Origin: Variovorax sp. ZS18.2.2
Lineage (GTDB): Bacteria; Pseudomonadota; Gammaproteobacteria; Burkholderiales; Burkholderiaceae_C
Reading direction: 5' to 3'
DNA: 64,000 bases
Assembly (NCBI RefSeq): GCF_024701975.1
Contig: NZ_JANLNM010000009.1
Span: 62,001-126,000 of the forward strand
The position numbers and the translations under genes are program-made. This document shows positions 23,355-31,010 of this stretch, piece after piece. Under the pieces are notes generated by a model. That model made no database searches. It was not told where the DNA came from and saw only the letters and a program-made list of their open reading frames with translations. How positions within the stretch are numbered: the first letter of the stretch is position 1; each line of letters opens with the position of its first letter.

Positions 23355-26111
23355 ATGCCCGATACCCGCCCCGATCCCGATGCCCTGATTGCGCAGCTGC
23401 GCAACGACGAGGCACGTGCACTTCGCGGCAAGCTGCGCATCTATTTCGGCGCCAGCGCCGGCGTCGGCAAGACCTGGGCGATGCTGAGCGCCGCCCAGCG
23501 CGAGCGGACGGCGGGCCGCGATGTGCTCATCGGCGTGGTCGAAACCCATGGCCGCAGCGAAACCGCCGCGCTGCTCGCCGGGCTGGACACGCTGCCGCTG
23601 CGCGAGCTGGACTACCGCGGCCGCACGCTCGCCGAGTTCGACCTCGACGCTGCCCTCGCACGCAAGCCCGCCGTGCTGCTGGTCGACGAACTGGCCCACA
23701 CCAACGCCCCTGGCTCCCGCCACGCCAAGCGCTGGCAGGACGTGCAGGAGCTGCTGGCCGCGGGCATCGAGGTCTGGTCGGCCCTCAACGTGCAGCACCT
23801 CGAGAGCCTGAACGGCACGGTCGGCGCGATCACCGGCGTGCGCGTGCACGAGACGGTGCCCGACACCGTGCTCGACGAGGCCGACGAGGTGGTGCTGGTC
23901 GACGTCACGCCCGATGAACTCACCGCGCGGCTCGCAGCCGGCAAGGTGTACCTGCCGCAGCAGGCCGAGCGCGCGGCGCAGAATTTCTTCCGCAAGGGCA
24001 ACCTGATCGCACTGCGCGAGATTGCGCTGCGCCGCACTGCCGAGCATGTGGAAGACGATGTGCGCGGCTGGCGGGTCGAGCAGTCGGGCGCGGCTGGCCG
24101 CAATGGCAAAGATGGAAATGGCGGCGCGCTGCAGGCCTGGAACACCTCGGGTGCGATCCTCGCGTGCGTCGGCCCGCACGAAGGCGCGGCGCAGACGGTG
24201 CGCACCGCGGCGCGGCTTGCGGGCCAGCTGAATGTGCGCTGGCACGCGGCGTACGTCGAGACGCCGCGGCTGCAGCGCCTGGCGGCCGAGGAGCGCGACC
24301 GCATCCTCGCGGTGCTCAAGCTGGCCGAGGAGCTGGGCGCCGCCACCGCGGTGCTCACGGGTTCCGACGTGGCCGAGCAACTGTCCGAGCAGGCCCGCCG
24401 ACTCAACTGCGCGACGCTGGTGCTGGGGCGCTCCGAGCCGGTCGGCGGATGGCGCCGGTGGTGGCCCGCCACGCCGGTCCCGCTGCCACGCGCGCTGGCA
24501 GAGCGTGCGCCCGCACTCGACATCCTGGAGGTCGGCCGTGCCGACAGTGCGCGTCGGTTGTCGCGCACGACGCTCAACACCCCGCGCGCCGACGACGACG
24601 ATCACGAGAAGGCGCCGATCCACTGGCCCGGCTACGCCTGGGCGACGGCTACGAGCGTGGCGCTCACGCTGGTCTGCACGCCGCTGGCCAGTGTGCTCGA
24701 GCTCTCGAACATCGTGATGCTGTTCCTGCTCGGCGTGGTCGGCGTGGCAATGCGCTTCGGGCGCGGGCCTTCGGCGCTGGCTGCCTTGCTGAACGTTGCC
24801 GCGTTCGACTATTTCTTCGTGCCGCCGCGCCTGTCGTTCGCGGTGAGCGATGTGCAGTACGTGCTGACCTTCGCGATCATGCTGGGCGTCGGCCTGCTGG
24901 TGGGGCAGCTCACTGCGGGGCTGCGTTTTGCGGCCGGCGTATCGACCAGCCGCGAGCGGCGTGCGCGCTCGCTGTTCGAACTCACGCGCGAACTCTCCGC
25001 CGCTTTGGAAAGCACGCAGGTCGTCACACTCGGCGCTGCCGCGGTGCAGGGCCACTTCGGCGGCCATGCGCTGGTGCTGGTGACCGACGCGGCCGACCAG
25101 CTCGTGCTGCCGAAGGAGCCACCGGAGGGCTTCGATGCGCAGGTTGCCGATTGGGCTTTTCGCCACGGGCAACCTGCAGGCCTCGCGACCGCCACGCTGG
25201 CGGCGCAGCCGTGGCACTACGTGCCGCTGCAGGCGCCGATGCGCGTGCGCGGCGTGCTGGCGCTGTCGCCCTCGCAGCCGCGCTGGCTGCTGATTCCCGA
25301 ACAGGCGCAGCAACTCGACACGCTGGCGCGGCAGATCGCGATCGCGCTGGAGCGCGTGCACTACGTCGAGGTGGCGCAGCAAGCCGTGGTCGAGATGGAA
25401 TCGGAGCGCCTGCGCAATGCGTTGCTCGGTGCGATCTCGCACGACGTGCGCACACCGCTCACCGCGCTGATCGCGTTGGCCGAGTCGCTGCAGACCCTGC
25501 CGCCCGAAGAACACGGCAACGCGGCGCGCGCCATCGTCGCGCAGGCGCACGAGCTGCATGCGCTGGTCAACAACCTGCTCGACATGGCGCGGCTCGAAAG
25601 CGGCATCGCCGGCGGTGCGGTGAATCTGCGGCGCGACTGGCAGTCGGTCGAGGAAGTGGTGGGATCGTCGATCCGCGCGGCGCGCACGTCGCTGGGCGAT
25701 GCCGTCGTGCAGACCACCCTCGATGCGGACCTTCCGCTGGTCGAATTCGATGCGGTGCTGATCGAGCGCGTGCTCGTCAACCTGCTGGAGAACGCCACCA
25801 AGTACGGGGCGCCGCCCATCGTGGTGGGCGCACGCGCAGAACCTGGCACGCTGGTGCTCACGGTGAGCGACCATGGTCCCGGCCTGCCCGCAGCATTGCT
25901 GGGCCGTGAACAGAAGCTGTTCGACAAGTTCACCCGCGGCGAGGCCGAGTCGGCCACGCCGGGCGTTGGGCTGGGCCTGGCGATCTGCCGCGCGGTGGTG
26001 AGTGCGCACGGCGGAGAAATCACGGCTGCCAATGCGCGCGACGGCGGTGCAGAATTCACCGTTACCCTGCCACGCCGCGAGCCGCCCGAACCGGCCGAAG
26101 CCCAACTCTGA
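23355..26111 (+). CDS. kdpD: Osmosensitive K+ channel sensor histidine kinase
   Basis: A 918-residue hybrid-architecture sensor. The N-terminal KdpD domain carries Walker A in GASAGVGKTWAML (residues about 32) and the VDELAHTNAPGSRH Walker-B-like segment; a Usp-like domain follows (about 250-395), then four membrane helices (WATATSVALTLVCTPL onward), a GAF-like stretch, HisKA with H696 in ISHDVRTPL and HATPase with N-box ENATKYG and G-box GVGLGLAIC. It senses K+ limitation or turgor and phosphorylates KdpE. The start ATG at 23355 was chosen over upstream frames that read the preceding small gene out of frame. Confidence 0.95.
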   Translation: MPDTRPDPDALIAQLRNDEARALRGKLRIYFGASAGVGKTWAMLSAAQRERTAGRDVLIGVVETHGRSETAALLAGLDTLPLRELDYRGRTLAEFDLDAALARKPAVLLVDELAHTNAPGSRHAKRWQDVQELLAAGIEVWSALNVQHLESLNGTVGAITGVRVHETVPDTVLDEADEVVLVDVTPDELTARLAAGKVYLPQQAERAAQNFFRKGNLIALREIALRRTAEHVEDDVRGWRVEQSGAAGRNGKDGNGGALQAWNTSGAILACVGPHEGAAQTVRTAARLAGQLNVRWHAAYVETPRLQRLAAEERDRILAVLKLAEELGAATAVLTGSDVAEQLSEQARRLNCATLVLGRSEPVGGWRRWWPATPVPLPRALAERAPALDILEVGRADSARRLSRTTLNTPRADDDDHEKAPIHWPGYAWATATSVALTLVCTPLASVLELSNIVMLFLLGVVGVAMRFGRGPSALAALLNVAAFDYFFVPPRLSFAVSDVQYVLTFAIMLGVGLLVGQLTAGLRFAAGVSTSRERRARSLFELTRELSAALESTQVVTLGAAAVQGHFGGHALVLVTDAADQLVLPKEPPEGFDAQVADWAFRHGQPAGLATATLAAQPWHYVPLQAPMRVRGVLALSPSQPRWLLIPEQAQQLDTLARQIAIALERVHYVEVAQQAVVEMESERLRNALLGAISHDVRTPLTALIALAESLQTLPPEEHGNAARAIVAQAHELHALVNNLLDMARLESGIAGGAVNLRRDWQSVEEVVGSSIRAARTSLGDAVVQTTLDADLPLVEFDAVLIERVLVNLLENATKYGAPPIVVGARAEPGTLVLTVSDHGPGLPAALLGREQKLFDKFTRGEAESATPGVGLGLAICRAVVSAHGGEITAANARDGGAEFTVTLPRREPPEPAEAQL

Positions 26112-26115
26112 AGCC

Positions 26116-26814
26116 ATGCCATCCCCCACCGCCATCGTGATCGAGGACGAGCCGCAGATCCGCCGCTTCGTGCGCGGCGCGCTCGAGGCCGAAGGCTGGC
26201 TGGTGCACGAAGCCGGCACGCTGCGCGACGGCCTTGCCGCGGCCGGCACGCGGCAACCCGACCTGCTGGTGCTCGACCTGGGGCTGCCCGACGGCGATGG
26301 CGTCTCGTTGATCCGCGATGTGCGCGGTTGGTCTGCGGTGCCGATCATCGTGCTGTCCGCCCGCACCGACGAGGCCGACAAGATCGCCGCGCTTGACGCT
26401 GGCGCGGACGATTACCTCACCAAGCCCTTCGGTACCGGCGAGCTGCTGGCGCGCGTGCGCGCCAACCTGCGCCGCCCACGCGCAGCCGGCGGCGGCAATG
26501 ACGAACCGGCCGAAGCCGTCTTCCGCTTCGGCGAGATCGAACTGGACCGCGGCGCACGCATCGTGCGCCGCGCCGGCGCCGAGGTACACCTGACGCCGAC
26601 CGAGTACCGGCTGCTCTCCGTGCTGGTCGCGAATGCAGGCCGCGTGCTCACGCAGCGCCAGTTGCTGCGCGAGGTGTGGGGGCCGTCGCACACGGACCAG
26701 AGCCACTACCTGCGCATCTACATGGGGCATCTGCGGCAGAAGCTGGAGACCGATCCGGCGCAGCCCAAGCATCTGCTGACTGAAACGGCGGTGGGGTATC
26801 GGTTGGTGGTCTAG
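26116..26814 (+). CDS. kdpE: kdp operon response regulator
   Basis: A 232-residue OmpR-family regulator. The receiver has the acidic pair in VIEDEPQIRRF, the phosphoacceptor D54 (LVLDLGLPDGDG), the switch T/S region IIVLSARTDE and K in YLTKPF; the winged helix is at about 135-230 (LTPTEYRLLSVLVANAGRVL, YLRIYMGHLRQKLE). It would activate kdpFABC at the box near 17985. The 3' end overlaps, on the opposite strand, the last 55 codons of the AP2-like frame, marking the edge of the downstream island. Confidence 0.95.
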   Translation: MPSPTAIVIEDEPQIRRFVRGALEAEGWLVHEAGTLRDGLAAAGTRQPDLLVLDLGLPDGDGVSLIRDVRGWSAVPIIVLSARTDEADKIAALDAGADDYLTKPFGTGELLARVRANLRRPRAAGGGNDEPAEAVFRFGEIELDRGARIVRRAGAEVHLTPTEYRLLSVLVANAGRVLTQRQLLREVWGPSHTDQSHYLRIYMGHLRQKLETDPAQPKHLLTETAVGYRLVV

Positions 26815-27313
26815 GTGCGACCGCCATCTTGCTCGACTGATCCATTGCCGTGGAAGCGGATATCGATCCGTCTGCTGGATGTCGCGAGGCGTACCCCGTC
26901 ATCTGCCTGAGTTGTTCCTGTCGTTCCGCAATCGCCAGTTCTCTCGCCCTCGGTCCATATCGGCCTACCGAAAAGGCCTTGCTGACGGACTTGTCCGGAT
27001 TAACTCTGGTCATCGCAATCCACATCTGGTTTTTCCCGCCAGGCTCTTCGCGGAAATACACCCCCGCCACGCCGCTCTTGTTGTCGCGCCGCACACGCTG
27101 GGCGATCTCTCGCTTCAAAACCGGCAAGTGGTCACGCACGAACTGATCCCGATGGGCTTGGGCATGCTTCAACGCGCGCTCTCGGCCGCCGTGAGTGTTG
27201 AAGTAGAAAGCCTTGACCATGCGCACCTTGTCACGGCGAATGTCGACACTCCAGTAGTCGTCATAGCCGTAGATTCCGTACATGGGATTGGGGTTGGGGA
27301 TGCCTCTTGGCAT
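26648..27313 (-). CDS. AP2-like DNA-binding-domain protein with an aberrant C-terminus
   Basis: A 221-residue frame. Residues about 77-135 resemble an AP2/ERF-type three-strand plus helix domain (KSGVAGVYFREEP, MWIAMTRVNPDK, AFSVGRYGPRARELAIAERQ), a fold found in HNH homing proteins and mobile-element proteins. A GGAG site sits 6 bp before the ATG at 27313. From residue 167 the frame is simply antisense to kdpE, low in complexity and proline-rich, so the natural stop has probably been lost at the island junction. It follows the pentapeptide gene by 37 bp and is last in the VgrG operon. Its role (DNA binding, effector or cargo) is unknown. Confidence 0.6.
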   Translation of the reverse strand: MPRGIPNPNPMYGIYGYDDYWSVDIRRDKVRMVKAFYFNTHGGRERALKHAQAHRDQFVRDHLPVLKREIAQRVRRDNKSGVAGVYFREEPGGKNQMWIAMTRVNPDKSVSKAFSVGRYGPRARELAIAERQEQLRQMTGYASRHPADGSISASTAMDQSSKMAVAPRPPTDTPPPFQSADAWAAPDRSPASAADAPCRCAGSGSGPCATAPTPRAATGAA

Positions 27314-27350
27314 GAACGCTCCGAAAGACGGTTTCTGCTACGGCCTCGCA

Positions 27351-27854
27351 CTACATCGCCATGTTGATTCGTGCATTGCGCAGGCGCATGGACTGGAAGT
27401 GGCTCCCCTCCCACTTGACCTGCTCGCCTTGCAGGTTGTCACCCGTCACTTCGCTGCCAGTGCAGTTGAGCAGTTTCACGTCGCTCCACTCGCTGCGATC
27501 AAGGAGCACTTCATTCCACTGGCAGGACTCGAAAGTGCAGCCGGTGAGCGTATTGCGCGTGAGCTGGACTCGATTGAAGCTGCAATTGATGAACGTGCAT
27601 CCAGTCATGGCGATGCCCTCGAAGTCGCATTCGTTGAAGGCCACGCCAGTGAACTGGCAAGCGCTCCACTGCGCTTGATGAAATGTGGTAGCGGTGAAAC
27701 TGCTGCCGTTGAATGTGCATGCGCTGAACTGCGCGAGGTTCAGATCGAGTCCGACGTATGCAAAGCTGTCGGCTTGACCCGTGAGTCCAGCCGGTGCGCC
27801 GCCCGTGCCCTTGCGCCAACGGTCGTGATCCAGAATGATGTTCTGCGAACTCAT
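27351..27854 (-). CDS. Pentapeptide-repeat protein of the VgrG cluster
   Basis: A 167-residue protein, most of which is degenerate A(D/N)LXX-type pentapeptides from about residue 40: FSACTFNGSSFTATTFHQAQ, FNECDFEGIAMTGCTFINCS, FNRVQLTRNTLTGCTFESCQ and so on, forming a right-handed quadrilateral beta helix. Pentapeptide proteins frequently accompany VgrG genes; they are suspected adaptors, secreted parts or protective proteins. The start ATG at 27854 overlaps the preceding immunity-like gene by 4 bp, so it is translated with it. No catalytic domain is fused. Confidence 0.8.
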   Translation of the reverse strand: MSSQNIILDHDRWRKGTGGAPAGLTGQADSFAYVGLDLNLAQFSACTFNGSSFTATTFHQAQWSACQFTGVAFNECDFEGIAMTGCTFINCSFNRVQLTRNTLTGCTFESCQWNEVLLDRSEWSDVKLLNCTGSEVTGDNLQGEQVKWEGSHFQSMRLRNARINMAM

Positions 27855-29236
27855 GCTGGCGAGGCAGGAGGAAGCGAGGTGTCGTAGCCCACCAGCTTCC
27901 AGACCGTGGCGCTGCGATGGGTCGGCGTCTCGCCCTTGATCTGCTGCCACATGCTCGGCGTTCCTATTTGAACAATGCTGGGCATCGTCTCGCCGACACG
28001 AATCGTTCGCCGGCGGCCGTCCTGGATGTTGCCTTCGTCCACGCACTCCCACACCCCGGTTTGCGGACAGGAACGGCCAGTGGCGGCGAGTTCGCCCAAC
28101 GGCAGCAAAGGACCCGCGTCACTGGTCTTCTTGACGGTGGGACCGCTTGTTGGGCGCACGCGGATAGTGCTGGTGATCTTGTCCCAGATTGCCAAGGCTT
28201 CTTCGTCGGTGATGCTGGGTTTGGCAGATCCGGCGCCATCCCGACCAAGGCCCGAGCCGCTTACACCTGAAGAGAGCTGAATGTCCGCATAGGGCTTCAG
28301 CGCATCCCCTGCAACCCCTTGAAAATCCATGATGAAGGCATGGTGCGACTTGGAAGACGCCTCGTCTGGCGTGCGCGTCAGCGCCTCGTAGCCATCGCTC
28401 CACTCATGGATTCTCCTGCCGCTTCCCTCGCGCAAATACTTCTGCTTGAAGTAGGACGTTGGGTCCTGCTTTTTCGCCTTCTCCATTTGGTATTTGAAAG
28501 TGTTGCTTTCACCAAATGCAGGAGTTGGCGGGGATAACTGAATGGAAAGATGCACATCCGGAAACTCCTTGAGCCGGAAGCCGATCTGAATTAGGTCTTG
28601 CTTGGACGGGCCGTCCGTCGGGCTATCGGACAGGAATGCATGCTCAATGCACATGCCGGGCTCGGCGGGGACTTCATCCTCATTGCGAGGACGTAACCGA
28701 CTAGCCATGTCATTCAAGGTGCCGATCGCCCTAGCCTTATTTTTTTCCATGGGTAACGCGTCCAGCTGAACCAAGTCTGGCCCCATCGCCAGGTAGGAAT
28801 AGATACGCAGACCTGAGCCATCGAATCCCTCATATCCGACAACTGTTTTTTGGTCCTTCATAGGGCCACCAATCGTTTCTATGTACTGGTTCACTCCCTT
28901 GGTTCGAGGGAAACGAACAGCGGCTTTGAGTTCGGTCTCGTAACGGATCACCATTTGATCCAATTTGCTCGCATCGCCCTTGGCAATCACTACCCCCAAT
29001 GGGACAGAAACACTGCCCCAAACAATCTCCGTCGCGGCCGGCACATCGATCAAAAATCGACCGAAGCACACGGTCTTGGTCTTCTCAAAAAGAGGCTGAA
29101 TACGAGGACTGAGAGTGGTCATGTTCGGGGTCTTCCATGGCTTGGAGGGCTGCTGCTGTGCGCAAGCGGTCAGGGCCAGCAGCGTGCTCAGCAACAGCGC
29201 GCGGCGGAGGTGGTGAATCGCGGGATGAGGGTGCAT
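27851..29236 (-). CDS. Tli4-like type VI lipase immunity lipoprotein
   Basis: A 461-residue lipoprotein: signal MHPHPAIHHLRRALLLSTLL, lipobox LTAC, then the Tli4 N-terminal-like opening KTKTVCFGRFLIDVPAATEI and a long two-domain periplasmic body with a C-terminal HHAFIMDFQG repeat-like half. This family binds and blocks T6SS phospholipases of the Tle type in the periplasm. It starts 2 bp after the stop of the lipase gene, the classical effector-immunity pair layout. The last quarter (VWECVDEGNIQDGRRRTIRV) looks like an appended small domain with two cysteines. Assignment rests on remembered family features, not a search. Confidence 0.75.
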   Translation of the reverse strand: MHPHPAIHHLRRALLLSTLLALTACAQQQPSKPWKTPNMTTLSPRIQPLFEKTKTVCFGRFLIDVPAATEIVWGSVSVPLGVVIAKGDASKLDQMVIRYETELKAAVRFPRTKGVNQYIETIGGPMKDQKTVVGYEGFDGSGLRIYSYLAMGPDLVQLDALPMEKNKARAIGTLNDMASRLRPRNEDEVPAEPGMCIEHAFLSDSPTDGPSKQDLIQIGFRLKEFPDVHLSIQLSPPTPAFGESNTFKYQMEKAKKQDPTSYFKQKYLREGSGRRIHEWSDGYEALTRTPDEASSKSHHAFIMDFQGVAGDALKPYADIQLSSGVSGSGLGRDGAGSAKPSITDEEALAIWDKITSTIRVRPTSGPTVKKTSDAGPLLPLGELAATGRSCPQTGVWECVDEGNIQDGRRRTIRVGETMPSIVQIGTPSMWQQIKGETPTHRSATVWKLVGYDTSLPPASPA

Positions 29237-29238
29237 GT

Positions 29239-30996
29239 TTAACCTTCCTTCGGGTCGTCTTTCCACTTGGCCTTCTGGGCAATTCGCAAGATGCTGTAAA
29301 GCGTCGAGGCAATGGCATTCTGGTTCTGATAACTGCCTTGGTGGTCGTAGCCGGCCTGCTCGAATACGCCGCTGAACTTGCCGCTTTGTAGCTGGTGGCG
29401 AGCTGAACGCTGCGGCACCGTGCCATCGCCCGGCTCGGTGCCAGCAGCCATGTGAGCTCGTACTTTGGGCGGGTGTGGTGCTCCAGGGGCATAGCACTCC
29501 GGCGGCGTCAAGCCCAGCTCGCCTTGTTTCGAATCGGTCTCGATAACCCAACTGTCCCAGTTGTCCAGATCGGCACCCTTGGCTGCATCGACTTCCCACA
29601 CCACATCGCCCCAACAACGATGCGCGACATCGGTGCCGTAGTGCGCGTAGCTGGTGTCGTGATAGGTGTTCGCGATCAAGTCATGAAATGTTCTTGCTTG
29701 ATCAATGTAGTCAATCGTCTGGTCAAACGATCCACCGCCTCTGTCTTCTGGAAGGCCAGACGGATTGATCCACTCCTCCCGTATCAGCGAGTACCACTTG
29801 CCCTTGACCTTGTAGATTTCCTCATAGGGGTCGCCCTTTTTGGGCCATGCGTCCTTCTGCTTCGCGTTGATACTCACCTGAAGCCAGCCATTGCCGTAGG
29901 TCTTGTTTGGCAGCAATTCCAGGCCGCCTGGTGCATTGGCCAGCACGGCCGTGACCTCGTCGCCCATGTTGCCCGTCACCTTGGCGGCAACGCTTTCCTT
30001 GAATGAAGTCCACATACCCGGGTCTTCGAAACCCGCTCGCATGCGTTTGTAAGCCGCAGCCGCGCCGATGGCCGGCTGTACCCCGTGCACAACACCCAGC
30101 ACCTTGTCTTGCAGACCGCCAATGTCCGGGTGAACGATGCCACGCGCCACAAAGCCTCCCATGCTGTGGGTGACGATGATCACCTTTTCGCATTCATAGC
30201 CGCCCTTCTTGAAGCTGTCGATTACAGCTGTGATGCGATCAGCGGTAGCGGTGGCACTTCGTCGATTGGACTGCAGCCAGTTGTAGCCGAAGGCATAGAC
30301 CGGAAACCAGCACTTGCCCACGGCCTTCCTGAATTCGTCCTCGGTGATCGCCCGCTGAGGCTTCGAGCGCTCGGGAGACCAAGCGGCAGGGTCCGCATTC
30401 ACGATGTCTCCCCATTCGGCCTGCACCTTGCCATCGGTAAAAGTATTGTTGAGCCGGCGCTCCAGATGCTGCAATACCTGCCCATAACTGGTGAACATCA
30501 CTTCGCCCCATCCGCGCTGGCGGGCTTTCTGCGTGGCGCTGCGGCCATCCTTTTTGGTTGGCGGGTCACTTGCCAGGAGCGGTGAATTGAAATTCTTCTC
30601 AAGCGTCACATTGCTGTGGCGGCCATCGCCCGATACATCAGAGGGACCATTCGGGTCGTAGATGTCCACGGCGGTGGTCTTGGGATCGATACGCAGCTGC
30701 CGATTTCGCGGGGTCGCGGTGGAGTTTTCGTGTGCATTGCCTGCACCAATATCGTCCGGCCGCCAAGCCTTGTTGTTGTCCTGTCCGATCAGGCGTTGGC
30801 GCTCGGCGCTTGTAATCCTGAGATTCGAGCCCATGATCCCCGGCAGAAAGATGATGGGCAGCACCCGCTTGGGTGCAAAAAAACACATCTGCGGGGTCGT
30901 GTCTTGCGTGGGTGTCGCGTAGCCCTCGGCCTTCTGTCCCGATTGCAACGTGGTGTCGGTAGCGATTTGCTGGACTGGAAAATTATTTGCGGCCAT
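29239..30996 (-). CDS. Type VI secretion lipase effector (Tle-like alpha/beta hydrolase)
   Basis: A 585-residue alpha/beta hydrolase with an LCAT/PGAP1-like start (PIIFLPGIMGSNLR, oxyanion region) and a nucleophile elbow VTHSMGG (S278). The first elbow residue is Thr rather than Gly. Further conserved blocks are PVYAFGYNWLQSN and, near the end, GDGTVPQRSARHQ, which likely supplies the acid and histidine (D in GDGTVP, H in RSARH). It should cleave membrane lipids of target bacteria after delivery by the adjacent VgrG. I prefer ATG at 30996 over the TTG at 31014 that overlaps the vgrG stop. No signal peptide, as expected for a T6SS cargo. Confidence 0.8.
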   Translation of the reverse strand: MAANNFPVQQIATDTTLQSGQKAEGYATPTQDTTPQMCFFAPKRVLPIIFLPGIMGSNLRITSAERQRLIGQDNNKAWRPDDIGAGNAHENSTATPRNRQLRIDPKTTAVDIYDPNGPSDVSGDGRHSNVTLEKNFNSPLLASDPPTKKDGRSATQKARQRGWGEVMFTSYGQVLQHLERRLNNTFTDGKVQAEWGDIVNADPAAWSPERSKPQRAITEDEFRKAVGKCWFPVYAFGYNWLQSNRRSATATADRITAVIDSFKKGGYECEKVIIVTHSMGGFVARGIVHPDIGGLQDKVLGVVHGVQPAIGAAAAYKRMRAGFEDPGMWTSFKESVAAKVTGNMGDEVTAVLANAPGGLELLPNKTYGNGWLQVSINAKQKDAWPKKGDPYEEIYKVKGKWYSLIREEWINPSGLPEDRGGGSFDQTIDYIDQARTFHDLIANTYHDTSYAHYGTDVAHRCWGDVVWEVDAAKGADLDNWDSWVIETDSKQGELGLTPPECYAPGAPHPPKVRAHMAAGTEPGDGTVPQRSARHQLQSGKFSGVFEQAGYDHQGSYQNQNAIASTLYSILRIAQKAKWKDDPKEG

Positions 30997-31010
30997 GTCT
31001 TCGTTCTTCT

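Noticed and set aside
26815..27146. Plus-strand frames over the AP2-like gene
   Set aside because: No ribosome site and no protein-like pattern; the minus frame has GGAG and an AP2-like domain.
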